Assembly (NCBI GenBank): GCA_946480825.1
Contig: CAMLLG010000006.1
Location: forward strand, 1-64,000
Reading direction: 5' to 3'
DNA: 64,000 nucleotides
Origin: an uncultured Lysobacteraceae bacterium
Lineage (GTDB): Bacteria; Pseudomonadota; Gammaproteobacteria; Xanthomonadales; Xanthomonadaceae
A model generated the notes under the pieces. The model saw only the letters and a list, made by a program, of their open reading frames with translations. It made no database searches and was not told the origin of the DNA. Shown piece after piece: positions 43,126 through 52,452 of this stretch. How positions within the stretch are numbered: the first letter of the stretch is position 1; each line of letters opens with the position of its first letter. The translations under genes were made by a program, and so were the position numbers.

Positions 43126-45939
43126 ATGACCGATTCCTCCTTCGCGTTCGATCCCGTGCCGCCTGCGGAGGAGTCTCGATGCTGGCAGGCGGCGCTGGCC
43201 TTGTTCGAAGCCCTGCAGGACCTCGCCCCGGACGCGCGCGAAGCGCGGCTGCGCGCGGAGCCGCCTCCGCCGGAAGTGCGGGCGATGCTGCAGCGGATGT
43301 TCGCGGCGATCGACCGGCCCTGCGTGCTCGACCGGCCGCTGTCCGGCGCGGTGTCGGGCGATGCCGGCGACGATTCCGGGCTGGATCTGGCCGGGCGTCG
43401 GTTCGGTCGCTGGCTGCTGCTGGAGCCGTTGGGAAGCGGCGGCATGTCGACGGTCTGGCGCGCGCGTTCGCTGGCACCGCCGCTGGGCCGGATCGCCGCG
43501 GTGAAATTGCTGCGTCCGGGCGCGGCCGGCGAGGTGGGCCGGACACGCTTCGCGCGCGAGATCGGCATTCTCGCCGCGTTGCATCACCACGGGATCGCCG
43601 CGATCTACGATGCCGGTCATGCCGACGACGGCACGCCCTGGTTCGCGATGGCGCTGATCGAAGGCGAGACCATCGATCTGTGGTGCGAACGGCACGACGC
43701 CGATACGCGCACGCGCGTGGGGCTTCTGGTGCAGGCCGCGGAGGCTGCTGCGCACGCGCATCGGCACCTGGTCGTGCATCGCGACATCAAGCCCGCCAAC
43801 GTGATGGTGGATGCCGATGGCCGGGTCACGCTGCTGGATTTCGGCATTTCGCGGCTGCTGGAGGATGCGGACACCGGCGACGAGACCGGCGGCCGCGAGC
43901 GGGCCGACGACGACCCGCTCAAACCTGATCCACTCGAACGCGATCCACTGACACAGGCCTTCACCCCGCGCTACGCCGCGCCGGAACAACTGCGCGGCGA
44001 CACGCTCACCACCGCCACCGATGTCTACGGACTGGGCGCGTTGCTGCATCGGTTGCTGCTCGGAATGCCGCCGCAGTGGCCCGAGGGCGGCGATGCCTGC
44101 CGCGATCCGGCGACGCTCGGTCGTGCGATGGACGATCCCGCGCTGCGCGCGCTACTGCGCGGCGATCTGGGCGCGATCCTGCGCAAGGCGCTCGCGTCGC
44201 GCGCGGAAGATCGTTACCCCGGTGCGGCGGAACTGGCGGCGGACCTCGCGGCATGGCGGGAGGGGCGGCCGGTGCGTGCGCATGCGGGCGGCGCGCTCTA
44301 TCGGCTGCGGCGTTGGGCCGGCCGGCATCGCCTCGCCGCGGTGTTGTCCGTCGCGTTGATCGCCAGCCTGGTCGCGGGCACGGCCGGGATTTTCTGGCAG
44401 GCGCAGCAGGCGCGCGCCGAAGCCCGCGCCGCACGTGCCGCCGAAGTGGAAGCCGAACGCGCGCGCATCCACGCCGAGCGTGCGCTGGCGCGCGCCGAAA
44501 GCCTCAACGGCTTCATTCTCGATCTGTTCCGCGCCAACGCGCCGGAACGCCCGCAGTCGGAACTGCCGACCACCGCCGAGCTGCTGGCGCTGGGTGCGCA
44601 GCGCGCGCAGGACCCGAAGAGCGCAGCGCCGGACGTACGCGCGCAGATGCTGGTGGCGATCGGTCGCATCCATGCCCTGCGCGGGCGCATCGTGGAAGCC
44701 GACGGGCTGGCCGAACGCGCCGCGGCGCTGGCGCGCGAGGCGCGTGCGTCCGCGTCGGAACCGGCCGATGCGACATCCATCGACGCCATCCTGATCGATG
44801 CGCTGCGTCTGCGCGGCGAAACCGCCGCGGCCAGATCGGAGTTCGAGACCGCCGATGCCGCGCTGCGCGAAGCCGAGGAGCACCTGCGGACGCAGCCGGA
44901 CTCCGGCATCGCGCTGCTGGAGCTGGGACGCGATCGCGGCATGCTGCTGGCGCGGCGTCATCGCTATGCGGAGGCAGGCGCGCTGTTCGAGCGTGTGCGC
45001 GATGCGGCGCGTGCGCGCAAGGAGGTGGATCCGAAGTTCTTGAGTGCGCTGGACGGCGCGCTCGCCGTGAGCTATTCGACTCTGCGCCGTCACGATCGCG
45101 CCGAACCGCTGTTCGCGCAGCGGGTGGCCGAGCGAGCGCGCGACCGCGACCGCGATGCGTTGCGCTACGCGGTTGCGCTGTCGAATCACGGCCGCAATCG
45201 CCTCTATCTGGGCGACTTCGCCGCCGCACGACGAAAACTTGATGAAGCGATCGCGATCTACGACCGCCTCTTCGACGGCCCCAACGGCTACCGCGCTGCC
45301 GCATATCTCAATCGCAGCCAGCTCTACGCACGCCAGCAGCGCTTCGACGCGGCGCTGGCGGACGCCGATGCCGCGAGCGTCGAATGGGCCGGTACCGACG
45401 GCACGCCGCTCGACCGGGATCCGTTCTTGCACGCCAACCGGTTGGAGATCCTGCTGCTGGCCGAACGTTGGCCGCTTCTGGCCGCGGAGGCCGCCGCCGC
45501 CCTCGCCAAGCTCCCGGCCGGCGACGACTACCGCGACGCCCGCCTGCGCGCCGAATCGTCGCTGGCCCTGGCGCGCTGTGCGACCGGCGCGTCGATCGAA
45601 GGCCGACGCGCATTGCAGGCCGCGCACGCGTTCAATGCCGATGCGCCCTGGACCGACCCGGTGATCGCCGCGCGTCTGGACGAAGCGCGTGCGCGCTGCG
45701 ACGCGGCGGCCGGCGATCTGCCGGCGGCGTTGCGCGCGCTGGACGAAGCCGCCGTTCGCGATCCCGATCATCCGCCCGGCGAGGTCGCCGACATCGCTCG
45801 CCGCGGACGCCTCGCGGCCGAGTGGCTGCGCCGGCTGGATCGGCCAGCCGACGCGCAGGCGCGCCTCGATGCGGCGCAGACGCGCATGCGCTCGCTCGCG
45901 CTGCCCGACGGTCGCCCGTGGCCGCAGACCGCGGACTGA
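43126..45939 (+). CDS. Transmembrane Ser/Thr protein kinase with TPR-like sensor region
   Basis: A 937-aa PknB-type kinase. The kinase domain has the glycine loop GSGGMSTVWRA (from residue 103), the ATP-binding Lys127 in AAVKLL, the catalytic loop HRDIKPANV (from 218) and DFG (238-240), then the activation segment and YAAPEQLRGD. An insert of alternating DPL repeats (DDDPLKPDPLERDPLTQ) sits in the activation loop region. A membrane helix follows near residues 401-423 (VLSVALIASLVAGTAGIFW), then an Ala/Glu/Arg-rich coiled coil and about 450 residues of TPR-like helical repeats, probably periplasmic. It may phosphorylate the neighbouring sigma factor. Confidence 0.88.
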   Translation: MTDSSFAFDPVPPAEESRCWQAALALFEALQDLAPDAREARLRAEPPPPEVRAMLQRMFAAIDRPCVLDRPLSGAVSGDAGDDSGLDLAGRRFGRWLLLEPLGSGGMSTVWRARSLAPPLGRIAAVKLLRPGAAGEVGRTRFAREIGILAALHHHGIAAIYDAGHADDGTPWFAMALIEGETIDLWCERHDADTRTRVGLLVQAAEAAAHAHRHLVVHRDIKPANVMVDADGRVTLLDFGISRLLEDADTGDETGGRERADDDPLKPDPLERDPLTQAFTPRYAAPEQLRGDTLTTATDVYGLGALLHRLLLGMPPQWPEGGDACRDPATLGRAMDDPALRALLRGDLGAILRKALASRAEDRYPGAAELAADLAAWREGRPVRAHAGGALYRLRRWAGRHRLAAVLSVALIASLVAGTAGIFWQAQQARAEARAARAAEVEAERARIHAERALARAESLNGFILDLFRANAPERPQSELPTTAELLALGAQRAQDPKSAAPDVRAQMLVAIGRIHALRGRIVEADGLAERAAALAREARASASEPADATSIDAILIDALRLRGETAAARSEFETADAALREAEEHLRTQPDSGIALLELGRDRGMLLARRHRYAEAGALFERVRDAARARKEVDPKFLSALDGALAVSYSTLRRHDRAEPLFAQRVAERARDRDRDALRYAVALSNHGRNRLYLGDFAAARRKLDEAIAIYDRLFDGPNGYRAAAYLNRSQLYARQQRFDAALADADAASVEWAGTDGTPLDRDPFLHANRLEILLLAERWPLLAAEAAAALAKLPAGDDYRDARLRAESSLALARCATGASIEGRRALQAAHAFNADAPWTDPVIAARLDEARARCDAAAGDLPAALRALDEAAVRDPDHPPGEVADIARRGRLAAEWLRRLDRPADAQARLDAAQTRMRSLALPDGRPWPQTAD

Positions 45940-46044
45940 CCGACGCGACGTCGTGCGCCGGCGCGCGGCGTTGGCACTTTTCCGACGGCACTTCGTATGT
46001 ATCGGTAGCCGCATCCGCGGCAGGCCGTCCACGAGGAGTCGTTC

Positions 46045-47199
46045 ATGTCCCGCCGCCGTCACCCGCATCCGTGCTCGCGTTGCGTGCATGCCTTCGTCTT
46101 CATGCTGCTGTGCTTCGCCTTCGCGCCTGCCTTCGCACAGGATTTCGGCGACCGCCTCAAGCGCAGCGCCACGCGCGCCGCGCAGAGCGAGGTCGAGCGC
46201 AAAGTGGATCAGGAAGCCCGCCGCATCACCCGTTGCGCGCTGGGCGACGAACGCTGCCGGCGCGAGGCCGAGCGCCGCGGCGAGATGGTGGAGATGGTCG
46301 ACGCGGGCGCGGTCGATGCCGGCGGTCGCGCCGGCGGCACCGCGTCCGCCAATGCCGGCGGCGATCATCCCCTGATCGCGCGCTATGCCGGCTCGACCCT
46401 GCGCGAGCGCAACGATGAAGCATTCACCGACTACCTGCGCATCATCGGTTTCGAGCGCGGGCAAGTGCGCACCGAAACCCTGGAAGGCCGGCTCACCCGC
46501 ATCCGCTACGGCAACCCGCAGGGCCGGGCCACGCTGGAGATCCTGCGCAACTATCGCGACGCACTGACCGCCCGCGGACTGCGCGTGGATTGGGAATGCA
46601 GCGGCCGCGACCGCTGCGGCAGCACCGCGCGCCATGGCGACGGTCGCGGCTGGAACGGCATCAACGGCCTCAATCCCGGCATCTCCGGCGACGTGCGTTA
46701 TTTCACCGGACAGATGAGCGCGCAGCGCGGCGGCAAAATCTATGTCGCCATCGCCGCGAGCCCGGCCTACACCGATCTGCACGTGCTGGAAACCGCCGGA
46801 ATGGACGGCGGCATGGTCGAGGTGAACTCGGAAGCGCTGGCAGCGGGCCTGGAGAGCGACGGCAAGGTCACGCTGCAGGGCATCCATTTCGATACCGGCA
46901 AGGACACGCTCAAGTCCGAGTCCGACGCTGCATTGGCGCAGGTCGCGGCGCTGCTGCGCGCGCAGCCGAATCTCAAACTGCGGGTGGTGGGTCACACCGA
47001 CGATCAGGGCAATGCCGCAAGCAACATGATGTTGTCGCAACGCCGCGCCCAGCGCGTGCGCGATACGCTGGTGCAGCGTTACGGGATCGACGCCGCGCGG
47101 CTGACCGCGCAGGGCGCCGGCAGCCTGTCGCCGGTGTCCAGCAACGCCACCGAAGCGGGCCGCGCGCAGAACCGCCGCGTCGAGCTGGTGAAGCGATGA
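46045..47199 (+). CDS. OmpA-family outer-membrane protein with DUF4892-like domain
   Basis: A 384-aa exported protein. A signal peptide ends AFAPAFAQ; a charged segment and Gly/Ala linker follow. A DUF4892-like region (YGNPQGRATLEILRNYRDAL plus ...GLRVDWECSG) comes before a C-terminal peptidoglycan-binding OmpA domain (LQGIHFDTGKDTLKSESDAA, LRVVGHTDDQGNAASNMMLS, RRAQRVRDTLV, and NRRVELVKR at the end). It should anchor the outer membrane to the wall. A ribosome site GAGGAG is 6-8 nt upstream. Its stop overlaps the next start (ATGA), so the pair is co-translated. The kinase upstream may be in the same transcript. Confidence 0.85.
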   Translation: MSRRRHPHPCSRCVHAFVFMLLCFAFAPAFAQDFGDRLKRSATRAAQSEVERKVDQEARRITRCALGDERCRREAERRGEMVEMVDAGAVDAGGRAGGTASANAGGDHPLIARYAGSTLRERNDEAFTDYLRIIGFERGQVRTETLEGRLTRIRYGNPQGRATLEILRNYRDALTARGLRVDWECSGRDRCGSTARHGDGRGWNGINGLNPGISGDVRYFTGQMSAQRGGKIYVAIAASPAYTDLHVLETAGMDGGMVEVNSEALAAGLESDGKVTLQGIHFDTGKDTLKSESDAALAQVAALLRAQPNLKLRVVGHTDDQGNAASNMMLSQRRAQRVRDTLVQRYGIDAARLTAQGAGSLSPVSSNATEAGRAQNRRVELVKR

Positions 47200-48512
47200 T
47201 CGCATCGCGCCTGCGCAAACGCGGCACGATGATCGCGATCGGCGCCGGTGCATTGGCGCTCGGTGTCGTCGTCCTCGCCGCGACCGGGGCGATCCCGAAC
47301 CCGTTCAAGTTCGGCGATGTCGATGTGGTCGCCTCCGGCAGCGACGCCGCACGCGCGCTCGGCGAAACCTTCGAGTCCGCGCCGAGTCCCTTCGACACCG
47401 TGCCGGTGATCGAATCCGGCAGTGCGGCTGCACGCGCTGCGGGCGAAGAGATCCGCGTCGACGGTCGGCCTGCACACGATCCGTTCGAGATGCCGATCGA
47501 CATCGTCGAATCCGGCAGCGACAAGGCGCGCGCCGCCGGCGAGATGCTGCCGCTGGATCCGATTCCCGACCCGTTCGACGAGATCGACGCCCGCGCCCGT
47601 CGCGATGCCGCCTTCGCCGCCGACAGCCGCTTCCCGCGCAATCCCGAAGCCGACAGCGGCGAATTCCGCTTCGACATCAGGATCCATCACCGCATCGACA
47701 GCCGCGATGCGCTGGCCGATTTCGCGTATCACCTCAACAGCGCCGACGGCAGTTGGCTGGTGCAGGGCGACCACGTTCGTCACCTGCTGCCCGATGCGCA
47801 GATTCCGGGCGCGCAGCTGGAATTCCTGATCCGCAAGGGCAACGGCGACATGCTCGTGTGCGGACAGCATCGCGACCTCGGCCCGGCCTGCACGAAGCTC
47901 GGCATCGAATTGCCCTATGCCTTCGCCTGGCTCTCCGACGCCACGCGCCTGCGTGCCTTCCTCGACAGCGTGTCCGGCACGCCGCAGACGCTCGGCCCGG
48001 GCCCCGGCGGCGACACCCGCGGCGTGCGCGGGCGCATGAATGCCGAGGGCCGCGACCAGCATCTGCAGGTCTGGGTCGATCGCGGCACGAGCCCGGTCGC
48101 TACCCAGGTGCCGTGGCTGGGCATGGGCGCCGGCGTGCTCAAGGATCACCGCGCGAAGCGCAACCGGCAGGTGCGTCGCGTGCGTTTCGAAGGCGCGGAC
48201 CTCGATGGCGGCGACGTGACCATGGATCTGCTGTCGATGCGCGCCGAACGCGCTGCGCGCAGCACCGCGGGTTTCCGGATCGTCACCGCCTTCACCGCGC
48301 CGGCACTGGACGACGCCAACGCGCTCGGCGCCTCGCTCTCCGCGCTCCAGCACGAAGCGCGCCAAATCCGGGAAGCGCTCGATGCCTGCCCCGACGGTGC
48401 GGTCGGGCGCGATTGCCGCACACACCACCGTGCGCGGATGAAACGACTGAACGAGGACGCGAAACGTCGTGCGCTCGAATTCGGCCGCGAGAAAGGCCTG
48501 CCCGTCGACTGA
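47196..48512 (+). CDS. Membrane-anchored protein with three SGS-ARAxGE repeats
   Basis: A 438-aa protein of unknown function. There is one N-terminal hydrophobic helix (MIAIGAGALALGVVVLAAT, residues 12-30) without a lipobox, so it is probably inner-membrane anchored with a periplasmic body. Residues 43-130 contain three imperfect repeats of about 30 residues built on [IV]xSGSxxARAxGE and ending near DPFE/DPFD. The remainder has no recognised motif; two Cys occur near ITCGQ-like (MLVCGQHRDLGPACTKLG) and one pair near the C-terminus (DACPDGAVGRDCRTH). Overlaps the OmpA gene by ATGA, so it probably works with it in the envelope. Confidence 0.7.
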   Translation: MIASRLRKRGTMIAIGAGALALGVVVLAATGAIPNPFKFGDVDVVASGSDAARALGETFESAPSPFDTVPVIESGSAAARAAGEEIRVDGRPAHDPFEMPIDIVESGSDKARAAGEMLPLDPIPDPFDEIDARARRDAAFAADSRFPRNPEADSGEFRFDIRIHHRIDSRDALADFAYHLNSADGSWLVQGDHVRHLLPDAQIPGAQLEFLIRKGNGDMLVCGQHRDLGPACTKLGIELPYAFAWLSDATRLRAFLDSVSGTPQTLGPGPGGDTRGVRGRMNAEGRDQHLQVWVDRGTSPVATQVPWLGMGAGVLKDHRAKRNRQVRRVRFEGADLDGGDVTMDLLSMRAERAARSTAGFRIVTAFTAPALDDANALGASLSALQHEARQIREALDACPDGAVGRDCRTHHRARMKRLNEDAKRRALEFGREKGLPVD

Positions 48513-48622
48513 AGACCACGCCGCGCGCGGCATCGACATGCCCCGTCGCCGGCACCCATCCACTGCGCCGATCCTCGGCGATCCCTCAGCGATTCCTCCG
48601 CTACACACAAGCGAGACATTCC

Positions 48623-49108
48623 ATGACATACATCGACCGCGTTCGTGCCGTCTCCGTGCTCGCCCTGATCGCCTGCGCGTCTCCGGCGCTCGCACAGGAC
48701 ACCCCGCCGCCGCTGGATTGCCGCGTGGTGCAGGCCGTCGGCAACGATCACAAGACCCGGATCCTCGCCGGTCTCAACGACACCGTGGCCGGCATCGAAC
48801 AGGACATCAACCGACGCAAGACCCTGCGCATCGTCTCGGTCGAAGACATCGCCTTCGACGGCTGCAAGGTGACCACCACCGCGCGCATCGAACTCGGCCG
48901 AAAGATCCGCCGCGACGCCGAAGGCACCGCCGTCGTGACCGGCCGCGTCGCCTCCCTTTCGCTGCGCGACCGCGTGCTGTGCTTCGACAAACACCCGAAG
49001 GTCGCGCGCATGAACCTCAGCCGCACCACCGAACTGGGCGAACGCATGTACGAATGGGTCGCCAACAAGGTCCATCCGGTGGACAAGTGCGTTCCGATCG
49101 CGCTTTGA
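48623..49108 (+). CDS. Small exported protein of unknown function (161 aa)
   Basis: A signal peptide (VSVLALIACASPALAQ) is followed by a 137-residue mature protein with four Cys (LDCRVVQAV, FDGCKVTTT, VLCFDKHP, DKCVPIAL), perhaps in two disulphides. The central strand pattern TTARIELGRKIRRDAEGTAV suggests a small beta fold. Not recognised. It is 110 bp after the membrane-anchored gene and probably the last gene of that envelope set. Confidence 0.65.
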   Translation: MTYIDRVRAVSVLALIACASPALAQDTPPPLDCRVVQAVGNDHKTRILAGLNDTVAGIEQDINRRKTLRIVSVEDIAFDGCKVTTTARIELGRKIRRDAEGTAVVTGRVASLSLRDRVLCFDKHPKVARMNLSRTTELGERMYEWVANKVHPVDKCVPIAL

Positions 49109-49171
49109 GCGCGCGCAGCGAAGATCGCTCCAGGCCCGCAGACGGCCTTCGCGGCCTATCAAAAAGTGCAT

Positions 49172-49191
49172 AACACGCTCCAGAGCGTGTT
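49172..49191. terminator. Bidirectional stem-loop between convergent genes
   Basis: A perfect 8-bp stem AACACGCT-CCAG-AGCGTGTT lies between the 161-aa gene and the convergent LysR gene, with a run of five As just before it on the plus strand. It is a plausible terminator for the minus-strand transcript and weaker for the plus strand. The rest of 49109-49372 shows no gene. Confidence 0.45.
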
Positions 49192-49372
49192 GCGTCTCAT
49201 CGGGCCGGCGCGCGCGACGCCACTGCGGAGGCCTGACGACAACGCGGATGGCTACGCGACCGATGTGTGCAACGACTTGCCCGACGCATCGCTGCAGAGC
49301 CGTCGCGATCTCGATGTCCGGCCCGGCATGCCGAGGGGCGCGTCCGCGCCGATCGGCGTGCCCGGGCTCGCG

Positions 49373-50299
49373 TCAATTGTTCGCCGAAAACCGTCGCGCC
49401 AGATCCTGTTCGCGGAACGCCCCGGTGACATGGTCGATGAAGACGCGGGTTTTGGCCGGCAACAGTTTCTGACTGCTGAAGTAGAGCGAGATCGCGCCCA
49501 GGTCCGAATGCCAGTCGGGCAGCACGCGCTGCAGTCTGCCGCTTTGCAGGTGCGGCAGCACGAACGGCACGGCGATCAGGGCCACGCCCAGGCCCATCAA
49601 GGCGACGCGGCACAGCGCTTCGGGATCGTTGGCCAGGATGCGCGCCTTCTGTTCCAGCACCGCTTCGGCACCGTCACGATGCCGCATCTTCCAGACCCGC
49701 ACGCGACCACTGTGGGCCGAACGCATGGCGATGCCATCCAGCGCCGCGAGATCATCGGGATCTTGCGGCGATGGCCGGTCCTGCAGATAGTGCGGTGACG
49801 CGACGGCGATGATGTGCAGCGGCGCCAGTTCCCGCGCCACCACGCCTGCCGCCAGTTCCATGCCGCCGCCGATGGCGGCGTCGAAGCCTTCGGCGATCAG
49901 ATCGACCTGCCGATTCTCGAAACTCCAGTCCGGCACCACTTCGGGATAGCGCTGCAGGAAGGACGGCAGCAGCGGCAATACGTAGTCCAGACCGAACCCG
50001 AACGCCATGCTGACCTTGAGCGTGCCCGCAGGCTTCCCCGCATGTGTGGCCATGCCGGCGATGGCCGACCGGATGGATTCCACCTCGCCCGCCACCGAAG
50101 CCAGCAGGCGCTCGCCGTCCTCGGTCAGGGTCAGGTTGCGGGTGCTGCGCTGGAACAGGCGCACGCCCAGGTTGCGTTCGAGCATGGCCACGTTGCGGCT
50201 GACCGCGGCCGGGCTCAACCCCATCCGTCGCGCCGCCGCGGAGAAGCCGCCGCATTCGGCGCTGCGGATGAAGGACTCCAGATTGGCGAGGGTCTCCAT
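49373..50299 (-). CDS. LysR-family transcriptional regulator
   Basis: A 308-aa LTTR. The N-terminal winged HTH is METLANLESFIRSAECGGFS followed by AAARRMGLSPAAVSRNVAML and LGVRLFQRSTRNLTLTEDG. The C-terminal co-inducer domain spans about residues 90-300 (DVVSRNVA-type helix ends, then FGLDYVLPLLPSFLQRYPEV, DAAIGGGMELAAGVVAREL). It belongs to the CrgA/DsdC-like branch common in proteobacteria. It is divergent from the 50403-53903 genes and has a dyad operator candidate 15 bp upstream of its start, so it probably regulates them and itself. Confidence 0.93.
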   Translation of the reverse strand: METLANLESFIRSAECGGFSAAARRMGLSPAAVSRNVAMLERNLGVRLFQRSTRNLTLTEDGERLLASVAGEVESIRSAIAGMATHAGKPAGTLKVSMAFGFGLDYVLPLLPSFLQRYPEVVPDWSFENRQVDLIAEGFDAAIGGGMELAAGVVARELAPLHIIAVASPHYLQDRPSPQDPDDLAALDGIAMRSAHSGRVRVWKMRHRDGAEAVLEQKARILANDPEALCRVALMGLGVALIAVPFVLPHLQSGRLQRVLPDWHSDLGAISLYFSSQKLLPAKTRVFIDHVTGAFREQDLARRFSANN

Positions 50300-50314
50300 G
50301 CGCCGATCTTAAAT

Positions 50315-50333
50315 GAATCATTGAAGCTGATTC
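50315..50333. promoter_or_regulatory. LysR-type operator candidate, GAATCA-N7-TGATTC
   Basis: A perfect inverted repeat of 6 bp (GAATCA TTGAAGC TGATTC), containing a T-N11-A core as in LTTR boxes, lies in the 103-bp divergent spacer between the LysR gene and the first catabolic gene. Confidence 0.6.
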
Positions 50334-50402
50334 CAACGATGACCGGCTTATCGCGCGTCGATTCGGGTGCGAAGGTGCCGTCCTCGCCCGCAGAGCCACC
50401 GC

Positions 50403-50789
50403 ATGTCCATCTCATCCGACACCACCATCGACTACGACGGACCGATGCAGGCAAACCTCGCGCGCGTGTTCGGCGAGCGCGACGCGGCGCGACGTCTCGA
50501 AGCCATCCGCAAGCTTTACGCCGAAGACGCCATGCTGCACGAGCCCCATGCCACCGCCGCAGGCCACATCGCGATTTGCGATGCCGTCACCGCGCTGCGC
50601 GCAGGTCTGCCGTCCGACGTCGTTTTCACCGCGATTGGTCCTGCCACCGGCTGCCACGGCATCGGCCGTCTGCAGTGGCGCTCAGGTCCGGCCGATGGCC
50701 CCGCCGTCGTCACCGGCATGGATGTCGCGCATTTGAAGGACGGCCGGATTCATTCCCTCACCGTCTTCCTCGATCCCCCCGCGGCCTGA
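50403..50789 (+). CDS. NTF2/SnoaL-like small protein
   Basis: A 128-aa cone-fold protein of the nuclear-transport-factor-2/SnoaL group. RRLEAIRKLYAEDAMLHEPH is the classic first helix and strand, followed by TGMDVAHLKDGRIHSLTVFL at the end. Such proteins bind or isomerise small hydrophobic ligands; the substrate is unknown. First gene of the plus-strand set opposite the LysR gene. The start follows an upstream open frame but MSISSD is the first Met compatible with family length. Confidence 0.78.
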   Translation: MSISSDTTIDYDGPMQANLARVFGERDAARRLEAIRKLYAEDAMLHEPHATAAGHIAICDAVTALRAGLPSDVVFTAIGPATGCHGIGRLQWRSGPADGPAVVTGMDVAHLKDGRIHSLTVFLDPPAA

Positions 50790-50815
50790 GCCGCACTCAC
50801 TCAAGGATTTTTTCC

Positions 50816-51475
50816 ATGTCCAAGCCAGCCAGAAACGGCCTCGATGCCCTGCTCCGTCCCGAAGACAGCGTACTGGTGCTGATCGACCACCAGCCTTACC
50901 AGCTCGCGAACCTCAACAGTCACGATCCGCACATGGCGGTCAACAATGCGACCGGGCTCGCGAAAGCGGCCAAGGTGTTCAACGTGCCCACCATCCTGAC
51001 CAGCGTGGTCCAGGAGCGGGGCGGCGTCATCTTTCCGCAGATCACCGGAGTGTTTCCGGGCCAGGACGTGATCGACCGGACGTTCATCAATACCTGGGAA
51101 GACAAGCGGGTGGTGGACGCGGTCAAGGCGACCGGCCGCAAGCAGCTGATCATCGCCGGCCTGTGGACCGAGATCTGCGTGGCGATGCCGGTGATCCAGG
51201 CCCTCGGCGAAGGCTGGGACGTGACGGTCATCACCGATGCGTCCGGCGCCGTGTCGGTCGAAGCCCATCAGGTGGCCATCCAGCGCATGATCGCGGCGGG
51301 CGCGAACATGATGACCTGGATGGCGCTCGCGGCCGAATGGCAGCGCGACTGGGCGCGGATGGACACCGCGCTCGCGCTCAACAACGTGATCATGCAGCAC
51401 GCCGCCGGCAGCGGCATCGCCTTCCTGTGGGAGCAGCAGCTGCTCAACACGCCGGTGCCGAAGATCGCAGCCTGA
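50816..51475 (+). CDS. Isochorismatase-family hydrolase (YcaC-like)
   Basis: A 219-aa cysteine hydrolase. The catalytic Asp is in VLVLIDHQPYQLANL (Asp24) and the nucleophile Cys in GLWTEICVAMPVIQAL (Cys121). An aromatic TFINTWEDKRVV segment lies between them. The extended C-terminus (AAEWQRDWARMDTALALNNV) matches the YcaC-like branch rather than true isochorismatases. YcaC substrates are uncertain; amide or imide hydrolysis is likely. AAGGA lies about 10 nt before the ATG. It is 26 bp after the SnoaL gene, so the two are probably co-transcribed. Confidence 0.88.
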   Translation: MSKPARNGLDALLRPEDSVLVLIDHQPYQLANLNSHDPHMAVNNATGLAKAAKVFNVPTILTSVVQERGGVIFPQITGVFPGQDVIDRTFINTWEDKRVVDAVKATGRKQLIIAGLWTEICVAMPVIQALGEGWDVTVITDASGAVSVEAHQVAIQRMIAAGANMMTWMALAAEWQRDWARMDTALALNNVIMQHAAGSGIAFLWEQQLLNTPVPKIAA

Positions 51476-51572
51476 TCCGGGCGGCGATGAGGCGTCGTTC
51501 GAACGCGGGGCGTCCAGACCCGCGTCGTCGGCAGGCGCGGTCATCCATGACCGCACAGAGAGACGAAGGGGC

Positions 51573-52313
51573 ATGACGATGTCGATGGAGCGCTTTCCCG
51601 TCGGAATGGAAATGGAGGTGTCATATCCGGAATTCCGCGTCAATCTGACGCTGCTGTCGACCACGCAGCTGAAGTTCCGGATCGAGAGCGGGCCGTTCGC
51701 GCGCACCGAGGTCGTCGACATCCAGGTCGTGCCGCTCGGCAACAGCCTGTTCGCGGTGAGTTGGCAGGAACGGGACGGTGCGACCGTCACCCAGGTCCAG
51801 GACTACGATCGCGACCGGATCTATTCGTGCGCAACGCTGCCTGGCGGGAAGTTTCTCCGCATGACCGGAAGAATTGCGATCACGCGGCCCGCGGCTGCCG
51901 TCTTCGACGACTGTCCGCAGCGCAACAAGGCGCTGGTGCTGGAGGCGATGACCTCGCTGTTCCAGCGCCATGATGCATCGGCCGTGGCGCGGCTCTATGC
52001 GCCCGGTTATATCCAGCACAACCCCGACATTCCCCAAGGGCGCGATGCGTTGCAGGCGCTCGTCGCCGGTCTGTCGCCGGACGTGCACTACGAGCCCGGC
52101 CTGATGGTCGCCGAAGGCGATTTCGTCGCCATCCATGGTCGCATCCGTGGTTGGGCAAATGTCCCGCAGGTCGTCGTCGATCTCTTCCGGATCGAGGACG
52201 GCAGGTTGGCCGAGCATTGGGACGTGCTGCAGGACGAGGTACCGGTGACGGCCGTCGCCCGTGGCATCGCGATGTTCGACGCCGAGGAACGCGTGGATCT
52301 GGCCAGACCGTGA
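51573..52313 (+). CDS. MoaF-like / SnoaL-like two-domain protein
   Basis: A 246-aa protein. The N-terminal 110 residues form a MoaF-related beta-barrel (PVGMEMEVSYPEFRVNLTLL, LFAVSWQERDGATVTQVQDY). The C-terminal 130 residues form an NTF2/SnoaL domain (EAMTSLFQRHDASAVARLYA, PGYIQHNPDIPQGRDALQAL, VDLFRIEDGRLAEHWDVLQD) that keeps the typical His/Asp pair. Domain calls are from memory of these families. It probably binds or modifies a small molecule handled by the neighbouring hydrolases. Confidence 0.75.
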   Translation: MTMSMERFPVGMEMEVSYPEFRVNLTLLSTTQLKFRIESGPFARTEVVDIQVVPLGNSLFAVSWQERDGATVTQVQDYDRDRIYSCATLPGGKFLRMTGRIAITRPAAAVFDDCPQRNKALVLEAMTSLFQRHDASAVARLYAPGYIQHNPDIPQGRDALQALVAGLSPDVHYEPGLMVAEGDFVAIHGRIRGWANVPQVVVDLFRIEDGRLAEHWDVLQDEVPVTAVARGIAMFDAEERVDLARP

Positions 52314-52452
52314 ACGGCATGCGGGGCTCAGCGACGTGCGCTCCATGCATGAGGACAAGCTCAACGCCGACTCGCCGGACTTCGTCACGCGCATCGGCGC
52401 CTGACCTCACCACCCAGTAGTGCCCCGCATGCCCTCACCCAAGGAAACTGCC

